From Cochliopodium minus (lineage: Eukaryota; Discosea; Himatismenida; Cochliopodiidae): a stretch of DNA of 64,000 nucleotides. The notes under the pieces are model-generated. The model saw nothing but the letters and a program-made list of their open reading frames with translations, ran no database searches and was not told where the DNA came from. How positions within the stretch are numbered: position 1 is the first letter of the stretch; the number at the start of each line of letters is the position of its first letter. Of this stretch, positions 45,500 to 55,792 are shown piece after piece. The translations under genes were made by a program, and so were the position numbers. Where the stretch lies: positions 1 to 64,000 of the forward strand of contig JAMYWO010000050.1 in NCBI GenBank assembly GCA_024220525.1. The letters run 5' to 3'.

Positions 45500-48400
45500 T
45501 TAAACTTGGAAAGTGATCAAGTAAGAAGGATAAGCCAAACCATTTCCATAAACAACCCAAAAATCACTTCCATTTGTGTTCCCAGAAACACTGTCGTACC
45601 TGATATTTCCTTGTTTCTTGGGAGGCATTCTCAAGGAATCATTACTTGGACAGGTAAAGTATTCCCCAACAAGAACACTCGATAAAAACATTTGAGAGTG
45701 TCCATTGTTATTTTTCGAAGAGTATTTCATTGAATAGGATGCGTTTTGTGCAAAATAGGTTCCTATTCCCCACATACCTTGTTTACAATAACGCTTTGTA
45801 TTTTTAAAAAATATTATTAAAAAACTTTTTTTTTCAAAATAAAATTTTAGTTATTTACCATATCAAAACCTTCTAGTCCATCATAAACTTTGGAAGGATC
45901 AGTACGGCTGGTTCCATAAAACAGTTCTTTGACTTCGCATTTCCCCTTCTGAAGAACAATCAACTCTTTGTTAGCAATATTTCTTCCACAAAAGTTTGTT
46001 TTGGATTCTTTCTATTTTAAGAATTCTGCATGAAGGTAATGTTTCTCTTATTCTTTTTTCAATTCGAATATAATCTTGAGAAGATGGAGATTCAACAAAT
46101 AATTCGCAATTGTTTTCAAAATCAACCCAAGAAGAAGGAAACTTTGAAGAAGAATTGTTTTCGATTATTTTGGAAAGAATTTCCTTTTTGGCTTTGATGA
46201 TTTGTTGTTCAGATCCTCTCAACAAATATCCTTTTTTGATGGAATCGTAAGTAGATTCAATGTGAAAACTTTCACAAATGGAGAGGATGGATTCTTTACT
46301 GATGTTTCGATTTTCAGGATCGAAATAATCCTCTGTCCCAACTCCCAATTTGTTGCAATATTCCAAGCATTCTTTAATGTTTTTAGGGAAACCCTCAATT
46401 GTAAGAGATGATTGAGATTTTGGGATGTTCAGGATATCAAGATTGCTTGTGGAATTGGTGGGAGTGGTAAAATTTGGATTCTTTTCTCTCAACACTCTTC
46501 TCTTGAACCCAGTTTGCTTGTTGATTTGATAGTGATCACCACTAGGAGAAAAGATAATGGAATAGTAAACACCACTGGTATATTTCTGGTTATCAATCCA
46601 TTTATCAAAGAGTTTTTCACCATTTTGAAAGGAGAGTTCAATAGCATGGTGCAAATTGTGGTACAATTCGAAATTTTGATAATCATCCTCCCATTTCCAA
46701 TGATACTCTGGTTCTGATGGAAAGAAAACATTTTGTTTTAGAATTTCAAGAAAAGTGTTGGAAGGACCAATGGAAGAATCCAAATGGGAAGAAACAAGAG
46801 AAGTTTGAGTGGCAAGATCACTAACGATACGAACATTAAGAAGAGAATTGGAAGTTTGGAGAAAAAGATAGATCTCATTCGTTATTATCTCCACTGCTTT
46901 TTCGAGATCAAAACCAAAAATACCAGTACTTATCAAAGGAATAGCAATCGAAGAAAGTTGTAGAGTTTCTGCTTCCTGAAGAGCACTTTTAACAGAAGAG
47001 GAAAGCAAATAATCTCCGTTTGGTGTATCACCTTTAGGTCCAACTGTGTTGATGACATATTTATAGTGAAGATTTCCTGCAGAAACATGATTTGCTCTTC
47101 CAGTAGGAAGAAGAGAATGTTTTTGAATGTACGTCTTACATTCCTCTTCAAATTTAAACCCTACAGCTCTTGAAATGGCACCAGCTATTCCTCCATAGTT
47201 TTCCAGTTTTTCATTTGCGGCATTTACGATTGCATCTATCCCACTTTGCGAGACGATATTTCCAGTATGTACTTCGATAGATTTCCCTTTTCCGAAACAG
47301 TGACGATAATCGAGTTTTATTTTTTGAGAAGAGGTGCTAATTACAACATCATTCTCACTTTCTATTTTCTTTTTGTTCTCCTCTATGATGAACAATTGGT
47401 ATGGCTTCATCTCTATCGTTTCTTTCCTCAGCAATTTGTTCACTTCTATGATCAACCCTTCTATTTCCATCTTTGCTTGATCCAGAATGTTTTTGGGTCC
47501 AACTATCCTTAAATCATCACCGAAAGAAATCTCTATCCCATATGTTTTTTTTCTAAAAGTTTAAAAAAGAAATTAAAAAAGATATCTTGAATATAATTTG
47601 TAATTTAAAAAAAAAAGGAAAATACATTTGATTGAATTTGAGGGTATAGCTCTCATCTTTTCGAAAAATAGATGAAATGAGGGGATTCAAAGGGAGATAG
47701 AGAGTTTCTTTTTTCCCTTCTATCTCTCGGATAGTGGGATCAATGTTAGAGGGGGGACCAATAATAAACAAATGACCCTTCTTAATTATGATAGAGGTGC
47801 CATAACTGCCTTGAATTTTTTTGCATAGTCCATAGTTATCGCGGGACAATTTCTCTTTGATTTGTTCAAAATTGGAAGGTACTAATTTTTTGTGTGAGAC
47901 TTGTGTATCAATCTTTTCCAATTTTTGAGTTGCAAATGAGATCTCTGATGAAGAAATTCCAGCTACAAGAAGAGTTGCTTTTGAAGGAGAATCTTTGCGA
48001 AAACAGCAAACCACATCAAAAAGAGATTGAATATTGATACATTCTTTGATAAAGATCATTCCCAAGAACCTAAAGTAATATGTATTATCATTTTCTATAT
48101 TTCTCACTTCTGATACATCCCAGTTTTCAAGGTAAGAATTGATCTCGCTGTTGACATGGTTTATTTTGCTCGGATTACCTCTTATCGTGATTCTTGGCAC
48201 GTTTGTGTTGTATTCCTTGTTTTTTCTTGGAAGATTTGTTTTATCTTGAGTTTTTGTTGGGACATTGTTGTGTATTGTTTCTGGGATTGGGAGAGTTATT
48301 GTTTTCAAATTATATCTATTATTTGATGTAGGCTTGGGAGAGCTATTGTTGTTGTTAATGGGTGCAGCGTTTTCATTATCTTGTTTATCAATGAATGAGA

Positions 48401-51400
48401 TTTTGACTGAGAATTCATTTTGGAGATTAGAAATTTCGTTCTGCTTTTTATCTTTCAAGTAATAATACTGCAAATCATCATGGAGAGGAAAATCCCTGGT
48501 TATGAGAAGATTTTTTTCACAATGATCGAGCAAGAATGTTTTTGCATTTTGGCATTCTTCTATTCCAATAGAAGTTATCTTCAAATACTTTTCTTCAATG
48601 ATAGAATAATGACAAGAAAGCTGCTTTTTGAAATTTTTGGGTGATTTCTTCAAAAATTGAGCATACTTGCGAGAAATTGAATATTGTTTGGTGATAAGAT
48701 TGGACGCAATTTCACAAGCAAATTTGATAGATTCATTTGATTCTTCATTTGACTTGCAAAGAACTCTTATGGTTTTTGTTCCTTTTGGTATTCCACATAG
48801 AATCTCAGGATATTTGCTTCTTAGAGAGTCACGCAAGAGTGGGAGAGCTTCTGGCTCAATAGATAAGATGGGGGTGGATTTAGAAATTTTATAATTTTCT
48901 AAAATTTCCTTGATTTTTTCTTTGATCTTTTTGGTTTTTTCTGCTGGACCCACAACATCGATTCCTTTTCTATTTTTATCAATTGATATAACAACATCTT
49001 TTTGTTTGGATTCAGATTTCAAATCTTTGTGGGATTTGATGATGAAGATATCCTTTTCAGGGCATTCCACAAATTCTTTGAATGTTCCTCCTATCATTTC
49101 TTTCAATTTATTCCTGGCTCCTTCTGCATTCTCTCCTTCAATAATAATCTTCTTTAATTTTAGATTAATTGTGCAACCAGTTGTTTGTTTGAATTCATTC
49201 AAATCTATATTTTGTTTGAAAAATTTCACTTGTTCCTCTGTTCATATTTTTTTTTTTTGAAAATTATTGAAGATTTTTAAAGATAAAAATTTGTAGAAAA
49301 AGGTTTTACCATCCAATTTCAAAAAGATAAAATCTTTTTCTGAAGAGGTTTTTTCTTTTTTGAGCTTTACTTCAATCTTTCTCCCCAAAATTATTTGATT
49401 GTTCAAATTTTTTATGGCCAATTCTGCATCTTTTGGATTCTTAAAATGTGCAAAACCAAATCCCTTTTTTAGAGAACATTTTTGGAAAGATGAAAATTTC
49501 TTGAATAATTCAACAAAATCTTTAAATTTTAAGTCAAAATCTAAATTTATAATAAATATTGTGACAAGTTTCTCAGTTTCATTCTCAGTCTTTGTCTCGA
49601 TGATTGTCTCGATTCCGTTCTTTAGGGAGTGATTAATTACTTCATTAGAGTCATTGGGTGTTTTGGGAAAAGGAGGAGCACTGGGTTCAATGGGAGAATT
49701 AACCTGAGTGGTAGTTTTTTCGATGGTTTTTTGGATTATTTTTTCGCCTTTAGAATTCTTGATTTCATCTCTTGCTTTCAAAATTTTTTTAACATGAAAG
49801 TTCTTCACACCAAGTTGTGTGAGATCTTTTTCGCTTATTTCAAAAAGGATTTCAAGCTGATCTATTCCCTCTGAAACTAACAATTCCCAATATTGATTCA
49901 AACCTAATTTATTCAAAAATTCATTGATTTCATTCTAAAAAAAAATTTAAAATTTTAAAAAAAAAATAAAAGTTTCAATTCTTACGCCCAAAGGAAGATC
50001 AATCGGAGTAAAACTATTCGGTAAATCAGTGTTCCTATCTGAGATTCCAAAATTTTCGGAAGTAGAAGAAATGATGGCGCTTTGAAAAAGAGAAGGATCA
50101 TTGATTTTCATTTTAAAATATGTTTTCTTCGACAAGTCAAACTTCTTGGAAGATTCCAATCCTTCCATCAAAAACAAGATTTTATTTTTCATGTTGAAAT
50201 CGATGAGAGTTTGTTCAATAAGAGGCTTGAAAGAAACAGGAAGAAAAAGTTCATAGTATTTTTCGAAAATAAAAGAAAAAATATCAGTTTCTTTTGAGTT
50301 AGAATACTCCAACAAGTCAATGTGGATAATCAACCAATATTCTTCAAATGATTCTCCCAATGACCATTTATAACAGATGTATTCAAAATATTTTTTGATC
50401 AGAGAGGGATCTTTTGATTTCACAAGAATTCTCTTGTTATTTTTGGCTTCATTCGATAGTTTGTCGAGAGAATCTTTGTAAGAACTACTTTCGGAGTATT
50501 TAGAATAACGAGAAAGTAAACACTTGTTCAAAAGATTAAGATCCACACAAAAATTTAAATCTTTGTTCTCTAAACCCAATAATTTATTGTATTCAATAAT
50601 CTCTTCAAAAATTTTTAGTTGTTGGATCTCATTTGAAATAGACAAAAGGGGGACACCAGAATGTTCAAATTGAAAATATTTGACAGCTCCACTTGAAATT
50701 TCTATTAATTCTTTTCTTCCTTTTTCTTTTTGTATCATTAATTCCAACAACTCCACTATTTCGAAAGGAAAATAGAATAAAGGAGAAGGAGATTGGGAAG
50801 CAAACAAAATATTTTCAGAGTCTTCTACTTCTTTTTGTATTCTGAACATCTTAAACTTGTTCATAAGATCAATGAATAGTGAGTTTTTTAAATCAGAAAG
50901 AAAGAGTTTTTCAATGAGTACAGACAACAATGATCTCTTTTCGCCTTCCATTTCTATTTCTAATCTTTTTTTTGTTGTGATTGCCCATGTTCCAGGCAAA
51001 AAGCAGTTTTCAAGGAGAGATGAGAAATAAAGATCATCAACCTTCTGATGATCGAGTATTTGATGAGAATTATCACAATCCATTATCATCAAGCTATGGC
51101 AATACAATTCAGGGATCTTCATGATTATTTCCCTCACTCCTATCAATCCATTTTCTTTATTTCCTTTCAAAGGTAATTGTGGCGAGGATGTTTTGGTGGA
51201 TGAAAGAATCAAATCATCTTCATGTTGATAAGAATGTCCAGAATAATAAAAGATCATCAAACCCCTTTTAATTTCTTCTATTCCATTTGAATTTTTTTTC
51301 TTTATGAGTGAATCTATATACTCAGAAAATGAGAATGTATCCATTAAATCAAATATTTTGCATTCAAATCCCAATTTTGAAAATATCTTTTCCATTGAAG

Positions 51401-51548
51401 AAATATCATTGATTGACGAAGAATTTTTTTGTTCTCTCAATCCAATAAAATATTTTTCTTCGTATAAAATAAATTCTATCAAATTATCTTTATATGTATT
51501 TGATGGATTGAGATGATTATTTACATCTGAATTATTATTTCTATTCAT
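45500..51548 (-). CDS. Caspase-like/NACHT-like N-terminus fused to a PARP14-like body (SAM-RRM-KH-macro-WWE-PARP)
   Basis: Exons (minus): 51548-49986, 49934-49310, 49237-47626, 47552-45859 and 45793-45500; every splice keeps phase. Residues 20-170 are caspase-like: FIGLREQ, LMIFYYSGHSYQ (His kept) and LMIMDCDNSH, where the nucleophile position is Asp159. Next comes a NACHT-like region whose P-loop is gone (RILVKSKDPSLIKKYF) and whose Walker B is KILFLMEGLES. Then SAM (LGLNQYWELLVSEGIDQLEIL), RRM (TIFIINLDFDLKFKDFVELF, KGFGFAHFKN), several KH-like units, a macro domain (VNAANEKLENYGGIAGAI, LISTGIFGF), WWE (YHWKWEDDYQNFELYH) and a PARP domain (LFYGTSRTDP, GMWGIGTYFAQNASYS). PARP His of HGT is Tyr. 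Near 45971-45990 the frame shifts by one, placing TAA before the PARP core. Confidence 0.85.
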
Positions 51549-51799
51549 TGAGAATAGTTCAATTTAGTTCAATTTTTTTATTTAAATGTTCAAAAAAAAA
51601 TATTGAAGAAAAATGATAAGCCAAATTGAGAATCCAAACGCGTTTGAGCTCAGAAATTCGTACAAAAAAGTATTCAAAGAAAACGTCTCCAAAGTAATAA
51701 CCCTCCATTTCCAATTTATGAGAAAAAATATATTATTTGAAAGGTTTTTTTTTTTGATCTTTCAAAAAAAAAAAAAAAAAAAAATATTGAAGAAAAAAA
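51549..51799. promoter_or_regulatory. Head-to-head spacer of the first pair, with a 64-codon ORF and internal duplication
   Basis: A 251-bp divergent spacer. AATATTGAAGAAAAA plus ATG occurs at both 51600 and 51785, and CATTTCCAATTTATGAGAAA at both 51712 and 51820. The spacer thus looks like a partial tandem copy of the start of the plus-strand gene. A plus-strand ORF (51613-51807, MISQIENPNAFELRNSYKK..) ends in a poly-A-derived Lys run; I doubt that it is a gene. The whole spacer recurs without visible change at 57945-58195. Confidence 0.5.
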
Positions 51800-53761
51800 A
51801 TGAATAAGCTATATGATTCATTTCCAATTTATGAGAAAAAATACTTTATTGGATTGAAAAGCAATGATTCAAATTCAAATCTTTACTTGCAATTATTGGA
51901 AAATAAATTTAAGGATCTTGGATTTGAATCCATTATGATCAATACTATGAAAGAATTGGAAGAAAAATTCTTTAAAAACCATAAAATATCAAATCAAGAA
52001 TGCAGGAAATTAATAGTATTTTATTATAGTGGAAAATCATCTCTGAAAGATGGGATATTATATCTGGATAATCAAAGCAATATATCAATCAATGAAAAGA
52101 TAGAGGTCAATAACAACATTATAAACGAAAATGCGATAAATATAAAGATTTTGGTTACAAAATTCTCAAAAATCCATTGTCATTGTTTGATGATCCTTGA
52201 TTGTGAGCATTCTGATGCAATATACAAAATCTACAACGAAGATAATAACAACAAAGGGGAAAACATCAAATCCATCGTGGAAAATTCAATCTACCAGGGA
52301 TTGTGGGCAATAACAATAAAAAGCATTGGAAGTAACACACCAAGCAAACCATACTCTTATTTTCTCTCTAAAATGCTTAAACACAATGAACGCAACATTA
52401 AATATGAATTAAAAAACGACAAACAAATTATAGATTTGAACCCCAGTTACTCTGATCAACTATTTTTTCCTTCCGTAATCGTGAAAATAACAAAAATACT
52501 CTTAAAAAAAAAGAGGAAAAAAACGACAGAAAAAATCTATAAAATACCTTCTTGTGGGAAAGTATGGATTGATGGTTTCAATAACACTGGAATACCTATT
52601 TTTATGACAAACAAAGATTATTGTGTTGAGATTGAAGAAAAAAATTTGCATTATCAAGAGAAACAAGTTGATACTATAGAATCTATTCTAAAAAATTATT
52701 ACATAAAAAATAATTACTACAAAAAAAATTATATTGAAAATTATAATGAAAACATGTTGACTGAAGTTTGTGAATCAGTGTCCACTTCTCTCAGTAAAAA
52801 TGAAATGCTAAAGTTATTTATTTTTGGAGAAATGGGAGTAGGGAAGAGTACTTTGATGGAGGCAAAAATAACCAAAAAATGGTCTGAAGATAAATTGTGG
52901 GAGAAAAGTAAATTTCTTTTCTACATTAATTTTAGAGAACTTTTTTGTTTGCAAACAAATAAAGATTTGATTGATAATCAAAACAAAATTTTTTCTTATA
53001 TCTTCATAAAATATTACAGAGGAAAATGGCACTCATACATAAGTTTCTTGAAACTTATGGAAAAAATGTTAAATGAAAAGGATAAGATCCTATTTTTGTT
53101 TGACGAGTGTCATTATCTAAATCTCATATTTTTCGATCAGCTTAATGATTATGACGAAGACTTTTTGTTGAATCAAACCATCTCGAAGTTTTTTGAACCT
53201 TTCAAATACTCCATCTTCTCGTCAAGAGTTGATCCCAAATCTTCTTCTTCTAATTACAAATTTGAAATAAACAAATTTCAAAAAGAGGATATAAAAACTT
53301 TTGTAGATCTTAACTATAAAGAGCTCAAAGACGAGATTTTCAACAATTTTTTTTCCAAGGGAATTGATGAGATATTTTATAAACCTCTCTACCTTGAAAC
53401 TGCTTGCACATTGAAACTCGACAATCCAGATGATTATTCAAAAATAACAAATGAAATTATTCAAGTTTACATATGTGGTAACTCTGATCAAGAAATGGTA
53501 GAAAATTTTTTAAAACTAATAAGAGAAAAATGTGTTTATGAAAAAGAATATCATGTTCGGACTGAATTCATTAATGAAATAATTGATATTTGGGCAGAAT
53601 TCAAGGATGAAAAAATTGATAAAGGCGCGAGAAAAAAAGTCTCTTTTCTTCTTCAAACTTGTCAATTCATAAAAAAAAAAGGAGATTATTTTGAAATTTG
53701 TCCACTTACCCTCAAATTAAATCCAATGATCTTACCTGATATTCATTTAATTAATTTTTAA
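51800..53761 (+). CDS. Caspase-like NACHT NTPase (plus-strand member, copy 1)
   Basis: 653 residues, intronless. Residues 8-170 match the caspase-like fold: YFIGLKSNDSNSN, LIVFYYSGKSSLKDGILYLD (catalytic His replaced by Lys79) and LMILDCEHSDA (D134-C135-E136, so the usual nucleophile position holds Glu). A middle block IPSCGKVWIDGFNNTGIPIF is shared in pattern with the minus-strand partners. The NACHT-type NTPase follows: P-loop FGEMGVGKST (343-351), FYINFRELF, Walker B ILFLFDECHYL (430-440) and the sensor-like SIFSSRVDPK (471-480). The C-terminal part is helical with no LRRs. This is the NLR/STAND plan with a dead protease-like N-terminus. An innate-immune sensor role is an inference. Confidence 0.82.
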   Translation: MNKLYDSFPIYEKKYFIGLKSNDSNSNLYLQLLENKFKDLGFESIMINTMKELEEKFFKNHKISNQECRKLIVFYYSGKSSLKDGILYLDNQSNISINEKIEVNNNIINENAINIKILVTKFSKIHCHCLMILDCEHSDAIYKIYNEDNNNKGENIKSIVENSIYQGLWAITIKSIGSNTPSKPYSYFLSKMLKHNERNIKYELKNDKQIIDLNPSYSDQLFFPSVIVKITKILLKKKRKKTTEKIYKIPSCGKVWIDGFNNTGIPIFMTNKDYCVEIEEKNLHYQEKQVDTIESILKNYYIKNNYYKKNYIENYNENMLTEVCESVSTSLSKNEMLKLFIFGEMGVGKSTLMEAKITKKWSEDKLWEKSKFLFYINFRELFCLQTNKDLIDNQNKIFSYIFIKYYRGKWHSYISFLKLMEKMLNEKDKILFLFDECHYLNLIFFDQLNDYDEDFLLNQTISKFFEPFKYSIFSSRVDPKSSSSNYKFEINKFQKEDIKTFVDLNYKELKDEIFNNFFSKGIDEIFYKPLYLETACTLKLDNPDDYSKITNEIIQVYICGNSDQEMVENFLKLIREKCVYEKEYHVRTEFINEIIDIWAEFKDEKIDKGARKKVSFLLQTCQFIKKKGDYFEICPLTLKLNPMILPDIHLINF

Positions 53762-54080
53762 AAAAATTTTAATAAAAAGAAAATAACAATAAATAAAACA
53801 TAATTAAAAACATAAAAGTAAAAATAAATTAAAAAAAAATTATTGTCTTTTAATTGAGATCATATGTGTTTCATCAGTAAAACAAGAAAAATATTCCCTG
53901 GTAAACAAAGCTTGAAGTAATGTTTGATCCTAATTATTATGTTTTAAATTTCCCAAACTCCCTTTCCATCAATTCTAAATATCAGAAACTGGGAGCTTTT
54001 CATCATTCTCATTATGGTCAAAGATATAACTGCTTTTCACTTAATTATTTTATTTTGTTTATTTTATTTTATTCAATTTA
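53762..54080. other. Non-coding AT-rich stretch after the NACHT gene
   Basis: About 320 bp. On the minus strand short open patches (QTLLQALFTREYFSCFTDET) hint at decayed coding sequence, but stops are frequent and no family can be named. Confidence 0.35.
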
Positions 54081-54378
54081 AATTATTTCCCTCACTCCTA
54101 TCGATCCATTTTCTTTATTTCCTTTCAAAGGTAATTGTGGCGAGGATGTTTTGGTGGAAAAGAATCAAATCATCTTCATGTTGATAAGAATGTCCAGAAT
54201 AATAAATGATCATCAACCCACCTTTTAATTTCTTCAATTCCATTTGAATTTTTTTTCTTTTTGAGTGAATCTAAATACTCAGAAAATGAGAATGTATCCA
54301 TTAAATCAAATATTTTGCATTCAAATCCCAATTTTGAAAATATCTTTTCCATTGAAGAAATATCATTGAATGACGAAC
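54081..54378 (-). pseudogene. Relic fragment of the minus-strand caspase-like gene
   Basis: About 300 bp closely match 51124-51420 and 57520-57816, the part encoding FIGLR to GHSYQHEDD and the REIIM helix. It has several substitutions and small indels (for example a lost base pair block at TTTTGGTGGAAAAGAATC) and no flanking gene. This is a third, truncated copy of the family lying between the two full pairs. Confidence 0.85.
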
Positions 54379-54981
54379 CCTAAGAGAAAAAGTTACTTCA
54401 ATTTCGCTTCATATATATTTCATTTCTCTTTTTTGTTAGATAAAATAATTGATTTACCAAAGAAAATGAGATTTTAATGGGGAAATTGAACGAAATTTAA
54501 ATTTATAATAATGGCATTTGTCCTTATTTTTTTTCTCTTCCTTATTCCACTCATGTCTTTATTTAATTACACATTTCCATTGTGTTGTAATAAGGAATAA
54601 TCCTTTTTGATCAGAAATAGAAAATTTGGTTATAATTTTGGTACCATCATTTGAATTGTTTTCAATAAATATTTGTATGATCAATTCATCAAATGAAGTA
54701 AAGTGCACTACGATGGGCTGCATTACACAAAGGGATCGTATTCAGTTACAATGAAAGGGACTTCTTGACATCGAAAAGTTTAACTTCCGAGGCAGATGGT
54801 TCCAAAACTTCATCAAAATTCTTTTTATAACGTGAAAATATTGATTACTATATTATACAAAAATCAGGAATCATTAAAACTCATTTTTAAACATCAATTG
54901 CTAAAATTAAAAGATAATTGAAAGAAAACGAAATACAAGCTATTATTTTGAATTATATTTTATTTATTTATATACTAACAA
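54379..54981. other. Decayed or non-coding stretch between the pairs
   Basis: About 600 bp with no open gene. A short plus-strand patch near 54690-54770 (VHYDGLHYTKGSYSVTMKGT) looks like old coding sequence broken by stops. Nothing else can be supported. Confidence 0.35.
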
Positions 54982-55299
54982 ATGCATCCAACAAAAAGTT
55001 TGTCTTTCTCTGAAAAAGAATAATGGAAAAAATATAAATTTTTAGGAATAAACAACACAAATGACAATAATTCAATTGATAATGATACAGAAGAAAGTGA
55101 AGAATTTGAAGAAAATGAAGAGGGATTTGAGGAGAATGAAGATGAATTTGATTATAAAACTTGCAAAATTGATCTTTCCATTATTAATAATATAGAATTC
55201 GAGCCTCATTATATGATACCATCTGATCATAATGAAAGAATAAAAAATATAATTAGATGTATCCCATTTCGTATTGAATTTCTTCTATCTCATTGTTGA
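54982..55299 (+). CDS. Small acidic hypothetical protein, two exons
   Basis: Exon 54982-54997 (MHPTK) and exon 55046-55299 join in phase with a GTTTGT..TTTTAG intron. They encode about 90 residues with a Glu-rich tract (TEESEEFEENEEGFEENEDE) and then IDLSIINNIEFEPHYMIPSDHNERIKNI. No family is recognised. It could equally be the first exons of a decayed gene, since the surrounding sequence is full of relics. Confidence 0.35.
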
Positions 55300-55304
55300 T
55301 TTTC

Positions 55305-55660
55305 TTGAATATTGATTAGATTTTGTTTTTAATCCTCTGATTCCCAAATTTTGAGATAATTCATCAATAGATTTGCAACAATTTGACACAGCACGTCTAC
55401 CATAATTATTGGTAGATTCAACATCAGATCTTGAAAGCAATTGAATAACTTTAATTCTCTAAAGCTTTATCAATTGTGCCCACATAAGCTTTTTTTTCCA
55501 AAAGAAATTTTACAATTTCTATATTCTTATTTACTGCAAAATCGAAGCATTTTGTTCCAAATTTTGGTTGTTTTCTTCATAACAATTAACGGCCTTGAGT
55601 TCAAACAATCTTTTGATACTTTCCAAAATCAGTTTTTTTTATTTCATCTAGAACTAATTT
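55305..55660 (-). pseudogene. Ankyrin-like relic
   Basis: Minus-strand patches read KCFDFAVNKNIEIVKFLLEK and VIQLLSRSDVESTNNYGRRA, in the pattern of ankyrin repeats. They are interrupted by stops and frame changes and lack start and end. Confidence 0.5.
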
Positions 55661-55792
55661 TTCAAAAATTGATTTCCATAAATGAAAAGATATATCTCGT
55701 TGAATTTACAATGGGATTAAAAAAGTTAATGAATTTTTTAGAATATCTTTTAAATATTTTTGTAAGATTTAATAATTAGAACCAATACAAAA

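Noticed and set aside
51613-51807. A 64-residue protein gene in the divergent spacer
   Set aside because: Its end is a poly-A-encoded Lys run and part of it copies the neighbouring gene start; kept only as a possible upstream ORF.
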